Shown: positions 32,516 through 44,929 of the stretch, piece by piece
Numbering within the stretch: the first letter of the stretch is position 1
Layout: every line of letters begins with the position of its first letter
DNA from: Rhabdophis nuchalis
Lineage: Eukaryota; Chordata; Lepidosauria; Squamata; Natricidae
Reading direction: 5' to 3'
DNA: 64,000 nt
Assembly: GCA_039707465.1 (NCBI GenBank)
Contig: CM077648.1
Location: 75,203,119-75,267,118, forward strand
Notes under the pieces: generated by a model
The model's database searches: none
Seen by the model: the letters and a program-made list of their open reading frames with translations, nothing else
What the model was told of the DNA's origin: nothing
Translations under genes and position numbers: made by a program

Positions 32516-32812
32516 CAGGGGTGTCAAACTTAATTTCATTGAGGACTGCATCAGGGTTGTGTGACCTCGGGAGCAGGGGGGGGACATAGCCAGTGGGTGT
32601 GGCCAGATTGATGTTACTCATGAGGGGGGCATCTGTGGTGGCTCACATGCTCTGCCAGTGAAAACAGGCTCCCCCACATGCAGCCCCTCCAACCTGTGTT
32701 TTTTCTGGCAGAGGCACCCTTTACTTTTTCTAGGGCGGCCTTGTGGACCACCCCACATCTAAGCACCCTGCAGGCTGGATCCAGCCCCCGGACCTTCAGT
32801 TTGACACTCCTA
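32516..32812. mobile_element. hAT element, CAGGGGTGTCAAACTT family
   Basis: Starts CAGGGGTGTCAAACTTAA, contains TTTCATTGAGGACTGCATC and ends CAGTTTGACACTCCTA; eroded TSD ACTTAGAG / AGCTAGAG. Confidence 0.8.
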
Positions 32813-32820
32813 AGCTAGAG

Positions 32821-33693
32821 ACAAGATATGGGCGCTCACCCTGTCTCACACAGCAGGACTAAAACCACCAGAATGCTGGCAGCTGCTCAATGCATCCAGA
32901 GTCATTAAGCCTTTGTACCATTGCATCCCTAGGAAATTAGAACTAATTAAGTACCTGACAGAATATTTTACGTTTTAAAAAACTAATTTAATTCCCATCT
33001 AAAAATATATGGACCACACATCACACCTGTTCTTTGATGCTATTCTAAAAAAAACCAAAACCTGATATTAAAGCCAATGAAAGAAATATCTCAATTTTAT
33101 GCTTTTGTTCCAGCAAATGAAATCATAGTAATGGTCACATTGTCATTACTTTCTGGGATTTCATTCATACACGTAATACTCAGTGGCTTGCTCATTTACA
33201 GCTGAAGAGGTGTGAACTGATGCTTCTGGTGAAATTGTGATGGAGCTAATGTGAGATGTTATGAAGACTCTGCCTGTAGCATCTCTGATGGTTGTTTCCC
33301 ATATTCAGGTCATTACAAATACATTTGCATGCATTCATCTATCATTACTCTTGCTCCTTGTGTCCTGGCCCTGCATCTTATCTCTCCCTCCTCCAATGTT
33401 AAATGTTACTTCTTTATCTCCTCCCCACATATTATCCCAAATATGAAAATAATATATATTTGGTAACTTGTGCGTTGAATAAAGGTATACAGAATTGCCT
33501 CTGCTCCATTAAATTACTCCAGGCAAGTTGTTATTAAAAATGATGTTGCATCTTTTGTTGCTTTCCATAATAGATTCAGAACCATTGTATTTGCCTTCCT
33601 GATTGCTTTTCATAGGAGACCCAGATAATTCTCTGCTGCCTCTAGTTTTGCTGTTTTCAACCCAAATAGGAAGGATATTTCAACAATATTGTT
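32821..33693. other. Intergenic, nothing recognised
   Basis: No supported feature. Confidence 0.5.
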
Positions 33694-33950
33694 TCAGACT
33701 TGCCAAGCTCTCGTCACCTCCTGCCTGGACTACTGTAACACTCTCTACATGGGTCTTCCCTTGAGATGCACCTGGAGGCTCCAGTTAGTTCAGAATGCGG
33801 CCGCACGGGGGATTTTGGGAGCATCTAGACGCTCCCATGTGACACCTCTCCTGCGTGAGCTGCACTGGCTGCCTGTGGCTTTCCGGTTGCGCTTCAAGAT
33901 ACTTGTGACCACCTTTAAAGCGCTCCATTGCATGGGACCTGGTTATCTGC
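33694..33950 (+). mobile_element. L2-like LINE, internal fragment
   Basis: Encodes QALVTSCLDYCNTLYMGLP and continues to LLRELHWLPVAFRLRFKILV; both ends of the LINE are missing, so it is a fragment without its own tail. Confidence 0.85.
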
Positions 33951-34367
33951 AAGATTTGCAATTTGCAAGATTTGCAAAATATCTGCAATTTATACCATGA
34001 TTATAGCATTTATACAGTTATATCACTAGTCCAATATATCGTGTATCACAGAGCACATCATTTGTTGTGACCAGTTTTATTCTGACCAGTTTTACTCTCA
34101 AATATATTCAGAATAGGTAGACATGCTCTTTTCTCTGTTCAAGGAAGTTCTCCTGACTAACAAAATGGAACCAATAGTTCAACTCTATACAAGAGCACTT
34201 TCAATGTCTCTGCAAAGCAGCAGAGCTTAATTATCAGTGATATCCATCCTCAAGCGATAGGCTATGCATATGATTAAGCACAAGGAAAGGGGAACTCAAA
34301 GATGCAGGAAACTAATGAACTTGCAGCTCTTTCACATTCTGAAGAGGTCCCATTTTGGAAAGACTTC
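33951..34367. other. Intergenic, nothing recognised
   Basis: Short TTTGCAAGATTTGCAA tandem at 33,950-33,990, otherwise nothing. Confidence 0.5.
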
Positions 34368-34375
34368 TCTACAAC

Positions 34376-34832
<457 letters not shown>

Positions 34833-34840
34833 TCTACAAC

Positions 34841-35599
34841 CCAGGGCATGCCTCAACCACAGTATTTTTGGGTTTGGATAAGCAAGGGATGCTATAATTT
34901 TTGCTTTCATGGCCATTCCTAAAATGGCTTTATGCAGCAGGCATACATTGGAAATCATGGAAATATGAGTGGTATCGGCAAACCAATATGATCAACCAGC
35001 AGTTTCACCCCAGCTGGCAGACTTGATGGGTTTTAAATATTTGGCTGACATTTTAATCCATTTGTACAGTAAAGTTGCTGGAGAGTATTTTCATTCTTAA
35101 TGTCAGCGTTGTAAAGCTAGAAAGAGCTACAGATGATATTTTAAAGCATTCTTTATAGGAAACATTGCATGAGACCTTTTCTCTATATCGTCTCTTTAAT
35201 TATAAACACACAGAAAATAGAAAAAGATAAAAATAATTCCATATTCAACGTATTACATAAACACTGTTATAATGCTCCATTTCACAATGCAACTTCTACT
35301 TTCTCTTTTGCCTCCTGTGTGATCAATCTTCCCATTAAAAATGTAAACCTGGTCCAAAAAGAGTCCATTAAATCTATAAGGTAAATGTCTTCAAGTTTGC
35401 AGGAAGGAAATGATACATGAATATTGGGAGATACTAAATGTTGGGAGAACATTTTTTAGCTACAGTATTGAATTAATGGAGAGAACAAAAGTAAAGACAT
35501 GAACAAGTTGTTTTATGTGATGTTCACTAGCATTTTTACATGGTTTCTGACTCCTGTTTGAGATTAAAGCCCTTGTTTTACAATCCAGTAGCAGCATTA
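34841..35599. other. Intergenic, nothing recognised
   Basis: No supported feature. Confidence 0.5.
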
Positions 35600-35607
35600 A
35601 GCTGTCT

Positions 35608-35727
35608 CAGGGGTGGGCAAACTTTGCAACTTTAAGTCTGAAGGACTTCAGCTCCCAGACTTCTCCAGCCAGCTTTCTGGGAGCTGAAGTCCTTCAGACT
35701 TAAAGTTGCAAAGTTTGCCCACCCCTG
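35608..35727. mobile_element. Palindromic hAT MITE, TGGGCAAACTTTGC subfamily
   Basis: Both arms intact; flanks AGCTGTCT / AGCTATAT (6 of 8) are a likely mutated TSD. Confidence 0.9.
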
Positions 35728-36009
35728 AGCTATATGATTAAATACAGATAGTTCCTGAGTTATTACTTTAATGGAACCTACTTATTACAGTAGCAAATCA
35801 TGATGGTCAGTAAGTGAGGCATTCATGTGATCACCTCACTTGATGATCTCCACCTTGTTCTCCTTGATGCAGCCTTTCAGCCACTGTGGGTTAAGCAGAG
35901 CACAGGGTGCCTCAGGGATGAAGGAGGCCCTGGGAGCCCTAGTGTAGAGCCCCCCCACCTGCTCCAGGCCTCCCAAGGCCTCCCCTACTCCCTGAGATAC
36001 TCTGTGCTA

Positions 36010-36466
36010 GCAATGAGTAAAGCTATAACTAGAAGTCAGGATGGGTTTGCTAAAAACAGATCGTGCCAAACCGATTTTATTTGACAGAGTGACTAAATTA
36101 GTTGACCAGCAAAATGCTGTGGACATAGTATACTTAGAGTTCAGCAAGGCATTCGACAAAATAGACCACAACCTACTTCTTGGTAAGCTAAAAAAAAAAG
36201 TTGGATAGATAACATCACCATCAGATGGATTTCTAACTGGCTGACAAACTGTACTCAACAAGTAGTCCTTAATGGAACTACATCTACACGGAGGGAAGTA
36301 AGCAGTGGGGTACCACATGGTTCTGTCTTAGGCCCAGTACTCTTCAATATCTTCATAAATGACTGATGAGGGAATAGAAGGGAAACTTGTAGAGTCTCCT
36401 GCTTGAGCAATGGGTTGGACTAGATGACCTACGAGGTCCCTTCCAACTCTGTTATTCTATTCTGTT
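36010..36466 (+). mobile_element. CR1-type LINE, internally deleted
   Basis: Encodes SQDGFAKNRSCQTDFI, then (after a frameshift) KLVDQQNAVDIVYLEFSKAF and [18 protein letters not shown], the fingers and palm motifs A and B of CR1 reverse transcriptase. Just after IND the sequence jumps to the CR1 3' UTR (ATGACCTACGAGGTCCCTTC) and tail. The centre of the ORF, with motif C, is missing. Confidence 0.82.
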
Positions 36467-37009
36467 CCTGGCCCTCGGGGTCCCTGCCTGCCCTGGGCCT
36501 GCTTCCCCATAGCAGATCCTACCCCTCCTTCCCAAATTCCTGATTGTTTACTTACCTTTCAAAGAACTCCAGAAAAGTTGGAGAGGAGGGAAGAGAGCTC
36601 CACCCTGCAGCACCCTAGGCTGCATGGCTTGGTCTTGGAAGTGGGCACCATTTTTGAAATGGCTGTTAATATGTCCACTCCAAAATGGTGACTGCTTTCA
36701 GGGCCGGGCCATGCAGGCTAGGGGTGATGAAAAGTGGTCTGACTTGACCTCCTTCTCCAATACAAGCTGTTGATGGGGAGGAGAGGATGGGATTCAATGG
36801 GATGGGAAACAGTCCAAGTCTTGGGTGTGTGTGCACTGCAATGTCCCCATGATCAGTTGTAAGGATGAATGCGTCTGAATTGTGTGCTTGTGTCCACATG
36901 TACATTTGTACTATAGCAGCCATAAGCTACTTAGGACCAATATGTAGCTTTTGGGGACTGCATTGTAATTTCATATGACCACTGAGTGACTGATTATAAG
37001 AAGATGGTT
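36467..37009. other. Intergenic, nothing recognised
   Basis: No supported feature. Confidence 0.5.
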
Positions 37010-37017
37010 ACCTATAC

Positions 37018-37539
37018 CAGGGGTGGGTTCCTGCCAGTTCTAACCTCTTTTATAGAAGAGGTTCCACAAATCTACAGTGCCGTTTAGAACCAGTTCCAGC
37101 TCCCTCCTCCCACCCGTCTGCACATCATCAAGATGAAGAGCGAGAGGAGGAATTCTGGGAGTTGAAGTCCACAAGTCTTAAAGCTGTCAACTTTGAACAC
37201 CCCTGAGGTTTTTTCCCCCTAAAGGGTTAGGGGTGCAAGGGTCTTGTAACTTGACAGCTTTAACTTGAAGTAACTTGCATGCTTCAACTTGAAGTAACTA
37301 CAACTTGAAGTAACTTGCATGCTTCAAATGCCAGAGTTTCTGAGCTAACATTTTGGTTGCTAAGCAAGAGCATTGCTAAGTGAGTTTCACCACATTTTAC
37401 AAGTTGGCCACGCCCACCCAGTCACATGACTTCCAAGCCACTCCCACCCAGTCACATGACTGCCAAGCCACTCCCACCCGGTCACAAATCAGGCCACACC
37501 TACAGAAGAGGTTCTAAAAAATTTTGAAACCCACCACTG
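37018..37539. mobile_element. Non-autonomous hAT, CAGTGGTGGGTTTC relative
   Basis: Starts CAGGGGTGGGTTCC, ends GAAACCCACCACTG; perfect TSD ACCTATAC (37,010-37,017 and 37,540-37,547). Contains a two-unit CCCACCCAGTCACATGACT repeat near 37,410-37,460 and ACTTGAAGTAACTTGCATGC twice near 37,262-37,325. Confidence 0.9.
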
Positions 37540-37547
37540 ACCTATAC

Positions 37548-38006
37548 CCTTCCCACTTCGTTTTATAATTTTGGATTTCCTCACATAGTTGCCTACATAC
37601 TAGGCCACAGACTTTAATAGTCAAGAATAACAGAAAAATATCTTGTTATGGGATGAAGTTAGAAGGAAATGTGAGAAAAAAGGAAGTACAAAAATGAATG
37701 TTCTGCCTCAGGGTTCCTTAAAGACTTATATAGATCTCTGTAATAGTCCAACAATTAATATTGAAAGCAAAAATGTCAATAATGGCCAACTTTGACAAAT
37801 GAGACTTGCTTTGACTCCAGTGATATTAGTCCTAAAGTAAAGATAGCGTCCTTTTGTTAAACCTTTTCTATATGCCCAAATTGTCAACAAGACTCACAAA
37901 GTGCTTTCTGTTTGAGGTCGCTTGGACAGCTGCCAGATAGGTATCCAGGGCCCTATTACAGAGGTAGCTTGACAATGCAAAGCTTTTAGGAGATGGAACA
38001 GTTACT
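37548..38006. other. Intergenic, nothing recognised
   Basis: No supported feature. Confidence 0.5.
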
Positions 38007-38014
38007 CTCTAGAG

Positions 38015-38698
38015 CAGGGTTCTCCAACCTTTGCGACTTTAAGTCTGAAGGACTTCAGCTCCCAGACTTCTCCAGCCAGCTTTGCTGGGAGCTGAAGTCC
38101 TTCAGACTTAAAGCTGCAAAGTTTGCCCACTCCTGAGCTAGGTGCTGTAACACCATTATAAGCTGCAATGGCCATTTTAGCATTGTCTATTTCTTCTCTA
38201 ATGCATGGCTACCACATTTGCTCCGTATTCTCTTCTACTTATATGTAACTTGAAATAATAAAGTTTTTGATTACTTGCTAGTAAGCTTCATCAAGAGCTC
38301 CATCGTTGCTATAGCATCTGTATGAAGTGTCGGTAGTCACCTGTCAAAAAATCTAGTGCATCATGCTTTATTTTTTACATATGAAAAATAGAAAGCGTTA
38401 GTTTTTTCCACTTTCAGAATGTTAGATAACATGCCACACTGCCTTTCAAATGTCACCCATGTGTTAAATAAGAATTCCAAATACACAAAAACAGATATTC
38501 TAAATAACTGGGAAAGTATACTGAAAATTGTCTTCCTGGTGGTTTCTTTCAAGTGGATTAGGGCAGGGTTCTCCAACCTTTGCAACTTTAAGTTTGAAGG
38601 ACTTCAGCTCCCAGACTTCTCCAGCCAGCAAAGCTGGCTGGAGAAGTCTGGGAGCTGAAGTCCTTCAGACTTAAAGTTGCAAAGGTTGGAGAACCCTG
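38015..38698. mobile_element. Composite hAT MITE carrying TPH2 3'-flank DNA
   Basis: Outer ends CAGGGTTCTCCAACCTTTGC (38,015) and its inverse ending GGAGAACCCTG (38,698) are flanked by a perfect 8-bp TSD CTCTAGAG (38,007-38,014 and 38,699-38,706). Inside: a MITE (38,015-38,135) with the private marks of the TPH2 copy, then 121 bp equal to TPH2 3' flank 6520-6640 with 2 mismatches (38,136-38,256), then 307 bp of unknown origin, then a second MITE (38,564-38,698). The inner MITE borders have no TSD of their own (AGCTAGGT, which is the TPH2-side TSD, and GATTAGGG). The whole segment therefore seems to have moved as one unit. Confidence 0.8.
38136..38256 (+). pseudogene. Duplicated fragment of TPH2 3' flank
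   Basis: Differs from 6520-6640 only at two sites (AGCTAGAT to AGCTAGGT; CCGTGTTC to CCGTATTC). It still begins with the right-hand TSD of the MITE insertion in TPH2, which shows that TPH2 with its MITE was the donor. Non-coding. Confidence 0.88.
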
Positions 38699-38706
38699 CT
38701 CTAGAG

Positions 38707-39114
38707 GCTCCTATATACCAGAACACTTCATGCTGCTGTGAAAAGATACCTCCATCGCTTGAACTTCACAGCTAGTTTTTTCAGGCATTTGGAAATCAGC
38801 TAGCATTGTCCAAGTCCCAGGTTTAGATTTGCCCATGTTTACAAACTATGTCATTAGGTTGCTTTTATAGCAACAGGTATCTTTGGATTTTGGCAGTTTA
38901 ACAATATAAATAAATAAATAAATAAACTTAATTCCCTTCAATATTGGAAATAATTTTTGGGTGGCAAAAAATGTGTTACAATGTGTATCAAAGGCTGTGC
39001 CATTTTCAGCGTCTGATTTTCATTTGTTTCTTATCTGAAAGTGACAAGAAATGGAACTGATGATTTTTGACATTGTGCTCAGACACTACACAAAAAGGAG
39101 CCAGATGCCACATT
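38707..39114. other. Intergenic, nothing recognised
   Basis: Holds a short AAAT run at 38,909-38,926. Confidence 0.5.
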
Positions 39115-39893
39115 TTTTCCCCAAGATGGCGGCGCGCTTAGGTGCAGCGGCTTTGAGCTCCTGGTGTCACAGCAGAGTTAGACAAAAACTAGTCTATACC
39201 CACAGGGAGTTATTAAGTCATTATTAACTTATTATTAAAGATAAAGATCTTCTAGTCGACTCGATATTACCAGCGACTTCCAGCAGTCTCATAATATACC
39301 GAGTGACACAGTAAGACTGCCAGGCTCTCCATGGATCATTGTTTGGCCTAGGAGGCAGCGAAGGGAGCCGGAGCGGAGGCAGGGATGCAGAGCAGGTTTG
39401 CTAGTTCGATTATGGAAGCAGCCTCACAGACCAGCATTGCCAAGCATTTCTTAACCAACTCTGGATCCACAAAACCAATGAACTGGAACTATGGATGGCA
39501 GCGAATGGGTGTGATGATCATCACAGAGACCTGGCTTCATCCACTTGTACAGGATGCGTCTGTGGAGCTAACTAGCCACATCACACACCACTTTGACAGA
39601 GACAACAACTCTGGTGGAAGCAAGGGTGGAGGACTGTGTATTTACACCCATGATAACTGGTGTACTAGCGGTGGAGTTGCTTGTGCGCACTGTTCTGCAG
39701 ACGTGGAATTCCCAACTGTCATTTGTCGGCCATTTTAACTGCTTGGAGAGATTTCTGTTATGGTTGTCACTGCTGTCTGTATTCCACCTGATGCAAATGT
39801 TAGCACAACGCTCAAACCAATTTCATTGTAATTTTATTTTATTTTATTACAATGACAATAAAGATGATGATGATGATGATTATTATTATTATG
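39115..39893 (+). mobile_element. Internally deleted LINE with endonuclease start and 3' tail
   Basis: Begins AAGATGGCGGCGCGC (a YY1-like 5' UTR start), then a frame with IITETWLHPLVQDASVEL, SKGGGLCIYTHDNWC and EFPTVICRPF, the start of an APE-type LINE endonuclease. After TAVCIPPDAN-like sequence it jumps to a 3' end (TTACAATGACAATAAAG) with GAT and ATT repeats. Nearly all of the ORF is deleted. Clade uncertain (Rex1/CR1-like or Tx1-like). Confidence 0.7.
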
Positions 39894-40510
39894 TATCTCA
39901 GAGGCAAAGATTGCCCAGCCCTTTAACGTTGAGCCTTTTCCCCCCTCAAAGTACTTAGTTATTTAGACTTGGGCATCTTTACAAGTCCGTGCATTTTGAT
40001 GATTGCCTTGGGCGAACCTTCCAATTTCTCTCCAGTTCAATTTGTTTAGATATTGTAGTAGAAATTAATACATAACTTTTCTGCCCCGATCTTAAGTTCC
40101 AATCTAAGTCTTTGTCTGTGCAGATAAAAATTATAACCAAATTCTCGTAGTCTGCTAGCCTAGTTTGCTTGATTTAAGAATCCAGGTCCAATTAAATGCT
40201 TTGTAAAATACTTATCGTTACAAATGTTGAGTTCTACTAAATAAAATCTAGTATAGATCTCTGCTTATCTGAAATGAGGTGCTTTAATAAGTGCAAATGA
40301 ACATTTTGGGAGGGACTCAAAGGGGAACAGTGTCCTTTATTTGTCTACCTTTTAGTAAATGAGCATTTTTTTTTTTACTAGCTATGTCTATTCATTTTCT
40401 CAGCAGGTGGCAGTAACTTCCTGGGCTTGGAAGCTAAGCAGGTTTGGACTTGGTTAGGCAATTTTCAAGTATGAGGTATGATTATATTGAAGGAAAAAAG
40501 TATGAAAATC
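39894..40510. other. Intergenic, nothing recognised
   Basis: No supported feature. Confidence 0.5.
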
Positions 40511-40518
40511 CTCCAGAG

Positions 40519-40638
40519 CAGGGGTCCCCAACCTTTGCAACTTTAAGTCTGAAGGACTTAAGCTCCTAGACTTCTCCAGCCAGCTTTGCTGGAGCTGAAG
40601 TCCTTCAGACTTAAAGTTGCAAAGGTTGGGGACCCCTG
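40519..40638. mobile_element. Palindromic hAT MITE, TCCCCAACC variant
   Basis: Perfect TSD CTCCAGAG (40,511-40,518 and 40,639-40,646). Both arms carry the same terminal variant (GTCCCCAACC / GGTTGGGGAC). Confidence 0.92.
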
Positions 40639-40646
40639 CTCCAGAG

Positions 40647-41779
40647 TATAGCAAAGTTATAGGCTAGGTTGGGAAGTGGGGGAAAAATATCTTGGAAGAA
40701 AGCAATGGCGAGCCACTTCTATATTGCTGTTAAGAAGCTCCATGAAAGTTTTCATAATGATGCCAGGAAATAAGATATACTCAGAGGAGACATTACTTTT
40801 CTGTGCATTGCAGCAGGTTTTTTTAGTGAATGGGTAAACTCTTCCCTTGGCTACCATTGTGGTGAAATATCCATAACATATTTTCAAAATCTCTAATAAG
40901 TTTAGTGTTGCACAAAGGTGGGATGAGAAGCTGGTTGTACTTTTAAAACAAGAGTCTGAAGGCATCCCAGTGTTAGAAATCTTTGCTAATTCATATGGGT
41001 TCTACCACTCCCATCGATTCTTCTAGGCTTGATAAACTTTACAGCATTGTCAAATGTTAAAAAGTAGGATATAAATCCCCATAATGAACAAATAAGAAAT
41101 AACCAGTCTCACTTAAAGAACACGGGGAAAAACGAAGAATTCTCAATCTTTTTGGACTAGAAGGAATATTTCACTTTGAAACAATCTCAATCGCTTCACA
41201 AAATATCAGTGAAATATAACCTTTGATTTGAAGACAACTTGTGGTCTTTGCTTTGTGTTATGACTTTTATTTATCTTTTATCTTTCTTGAGCATATCTTC
41301 AAAGAAGCATTGGGCTTTAACTGCTCCAGCATTGTAATTTCTCTGAGAGACATTTTTAGAAACAAAATGGCTTTAAAGACTGATCCTTAATAGTGTGCCA
41401 AGGCCCCTTTTTAACAAGAAAACATTTAAAGAAACCTGGTAATACAGAGAAGCTTGCAAGTTCAATAGCTGTTCTGAATAACTTAGTAGAAAGCAATATT
41501 AGTGTTACAGTATATAACACGCGGAGATGAGTCTTACAGAAGAAGTTCTGTATCATTAACCCTTTAGAAATTTGGATAGGTTTAACAAACATATATCTGA
41601 GTATGATCTGGAAGGTATATTTTATCTGGATTTTCAAACCTTTTTGTTTTAACCAAAAGATGTTCATCAAGGATTCTTGAGCAAAACTAGCAGTCATAGT
41701 ATATGTGAAAAGACGTAATAGATTTTTAAAGAATAGAAATGAACAGCTATTTATTATCTGGCAGGATGCAAACTATGAA
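40647..41779. other. Intergenic, nothing recognised
   Basis: A 113-codon - strand frame at 41,697-41,356 has no recognisable domain and AT-driven composition; I do not call it a gene. Confidence 0.45.
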
Positions 41780-42029
41780 CCTTTCAACTTGTTTATAAAT
41801 GATCTGGAGTTATGCACGAATATGAAGTGATCACATTTGTTGACAACACTGCTTATTTAAAGTGGTAAAAGCAAACCAAGATGGTAAGGTCCCCAAAGAA
41901 ATCATCTCTATAATGAACGCCAAAATAACAAATGCAGTCCTGTTTAAACAAACGCAAAATGTTATACATTAGGACAAAACCAGATCACTGCATCCTGGGA
42001 GAGGTCTGATGAAGCAGTTGAGTGCAATA
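41780..42029 (+). mobile_element. Ancient CR1-like reverse transcriptase fragment
   Basis: Reads roughly LFINDLELCTNM, then FVDNTAYL and KMLYI with stops between; the spacing fits the motif B-C stretch of CR1 (FINDLE .. FADDTAL). Very decayed. The Tigger-like element inserted just behind it. Confidence 0.4.
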
Positions 42030-42441
42030 CAGTGGTACCTTGGTACTCAACTGCTTCAGAACTCGTCAAGTTTGGTACTTGATGCATTTTGATGCAAAAA
42101 TGTTGTCCTGGTACTCATTGTTTGTTTGGTACTTGACGCAGTGCAGTAGGAAAAGGGGGACAGCCATGAAGAATGGACAGGAAGTTGGCCATGCTGGGAA
42201 GGTTATAGCAAAAGAAAAGGGAAGGAATGGCTGCAGAGGGCAGACAGGATAGTGCCCATCTGAGAAGATCACTGACATAGGAAAAGGGGCAGATGGGAAG
42301 TCCTTCCTGGCTGAAACAAAGGGTCATGTGGTAAGCCATATGGTTTGTTTGGCACTCATCATTTTTTAGTACTTGTCACACCTCCCGGAACCAATTAACG
42401 AGTACTCCCGGAACCAATTAACGAGTACTGAGGTACCACTG
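42030..42441. mobile_element. Tigger/pogo-like MITE
   Basis: Termini CAGTGGTACCTTGGTACTC and GAGTACTGAGGTACCACTG, flanked by TA on both sides (TA target duplication). A 21-bp unit CTCCCGGAACCAATTAACGA is present twice near the right end. No transposase frame. Confidence 0.85.
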
Positions 42442-42779
42442 TAAAACTTTGTGAAAACAATAATCTGCTATTGAACTGCTATGAATGAGACAAAATTTAT
42501 GTTAAAGATAATTAGCAAAATAAATTAAAAATATTTAAATTTATGGTGCAATTGAACCTGGAATACATTAAGTCAACATGTTTCATAAAAAGATTATGTG
42601 GAGGTGAAAAGATAAAGACAAGTTAAGTGCCTAAAGAATTTGCTGGGTTAAACAAGATTATACTCTGAAGTCAGAAAGTTTATAATACAGCAAGAGAGAA
42701 CATAGCAGTGACTGCAAAGAACACACAAGAGGAGACAATAAATGTGATCTTTCTTCCTCTCTTTTTCATTATATTAGAG

Positions 42780-42933
42780 CAGGGGTTCCCAAACTTGGCA
42801 ACTTTAAGACTTGTGGACTTCAACTCCCAGAATTCTGCAGCCAGCTATGCTGGGAGTTGAAGTCCACAAGTCCACAAGAATTCTGGTAGTTGAAGTCCAC
42901 AAGTCTTAAAGTTGCCAAGTTTGGGAACCCCTG
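42780..42933. mobile_element. Palindromic hAT MITE, TTCCCAAACTTGG subfamily
   Basis: Perfect TSD TATTAGAG (42,772-42,779 and 42,934-42,941). The right arm has a partial internal duplication (AGTCCACAAGTCCACAAG). Confidence 0.92.
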
Positions 42934-42941
42934 TATTAGAG

Positions 42942-44899
42942 AATGGGACTCACTAATTAACATTCAGAATAGATAAAAGGAGGAAACTCTTCATACAGAA
43001 TTTTGTTAAATTTGAAAACTTGCCAAGATTAATTTTTTAAAAGTATATCTTTTAAGGTTGAGGGTTATTGTCACGTATCAGTTTCAATCATTTTATAAGA
43101 TCTTTAGGTCAATTTATAAAAACTGAGGGTATCGTTAACTATACATTACTTCACTGTTACAAAATTTAAAGATTTCACATATGAAAATATTGATCTTCTG
43201 AAAATATAAATGCAGCTGAATTACACTATGAAACTAAAAACAAGCAGTTCTCTGTTTTGACACAGGGAATGAAACTATAATGTAAGCCCTAAAACAGGTT
43301 CACAATAATTTAAAAATCAAAGAACAAATCCATGAGCCTTCAAAAACCTATAAAATCCCAGTCCTGCCTACAAATATCATGCAACTTAATACACTTTGCA
43401 ACTTTCCCCCTTAATTGTTATATTTCATGGCTATGGAAATGTTGCCTGCCCTTGTCTTGAATCTTCATTCTTCATGACAGGAAGCTGCTTTGGTGAAAAG
43501 CCAAAATACTGATCTGATCATCTTGAGAGAAAAGCAAGTTATAAATCAATACATTGTTTAACAGCTAGTATAGCCTGAATGGAAAATTGTATGAACTAGT
43601 CAAGAAAAACAAAACAAAACAATACATATTTTATATCATTTGGTCCTCAGACTGATTAGATATGGTACTGGAATTAAAACAGTTTCGTACCATACACATG
43701 TGTTGTCAATGTAATACTTTAAAATTCCATTAAATAATAAATTCCATTCTATGAATTTTCCAATTACTTTGTCTTATCTCTTTACCTTCCACTTCCTGGG
43801 TTCTTTCTCTTGGACCCAGTATAACTAGGGCTACCAGATGTGCGCTGCAAAAATCCATCTAACCACTGAATGACAGCAAGAGATGCAGAAGATACATGTT
43901 CCTAGCTATTATTGGGATATATGCAGCTCAGATCTAACAGCACTGGTCTAATGCATGTGACAAATTTCTTCCTGAAGATGTGGTTGGATAGACACTTGGG
44001 GGGTTTTGCCATGGAAAAAAATGTGCTGAGTTCAGAGAAATGAAACATGAAGTACTCTTGCCAAGGAAGGAGCAATACTAAGGAACTCTGGTTTTGGATG
44101 ACTTCCCCTCCTATCTATCATAGCAGAAGACTTTTTCCTGATTATGAATCTCACTTCGAATTTCTAAATATAGTCCTATATTATAACTACAGCTCAAAGG
44201 GAAAATATAAAATGAGATTATAAAGCAGAAAGCAAAGTTGACTTTTTAAAATAACCTACAGTATGTCAACTGCTTTATAGTATGATACATTTGGCATGGA
44301 CACCAGCTAACCTTAACACCAGCTATTTGAGACAGTGGGTTTGTCCTCATCTTTCAGACTTCAGTTGTATATGTAGTCTATGAATGTTGGTTTTTTGAAA
44401 CAGTGCAACTCCTTCAAAATTGGAAGATAGCTAAAACTAACATTTATTTTTGTATATTAAAGTATTCCCATTTCAGTTTGTTTTAACATGTGTACCTTTA
44501 AGCAACATTTCTTCATGCTCCAAAAATGAAGAATTAGGGCAATTTGTTAAGTCTGCAGCAAGACATAAATAGGGAACAATACAGCTTCAGAAATAGTAGA
44601 TGGCCTTACTTTTATAATATTTTATATGTATATATGTCTAAACAAACATTTTTATCCATAAGTTTCATTTTCTCAGGCTCATTTTAAAGACTAACTGAAA
44701 AAGATTATGCTTCTATGGGGTCTGAAGCACTTCCTACAAATCATATATGATTTGAGATGTAGAGTTCTGATTTGTTTATGTGTGTATACATTTCCAGATA
44801 TACTTATATTCAAGCTTTGTGTTGTTGGCCAAGCCAGCTTTAGGAGTTGTATTTCCGGCATATCTGAAAAACACCAGGTTAGGAAAGAGTAGTATTAAT
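42942..44899. other. Intergenic, nothing certain
   Basis: Nearly 2 kb of AT-rich DNA. The first 100 bases (AGATAAAAGGAGGAAACTCTTC) may be a further piece of an old LINE; nothing else is recognised. Confidence 0.45.
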
Positions 44900-44929
44900 T
44901 CAGTTCTCAATACTTTCTTTTATACAGGT

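Noticed and set aside
41356..41697. 113-codon frame on the - strand
   Set aside because: No domain, AT-driven composition, no splice context; treated as chance.
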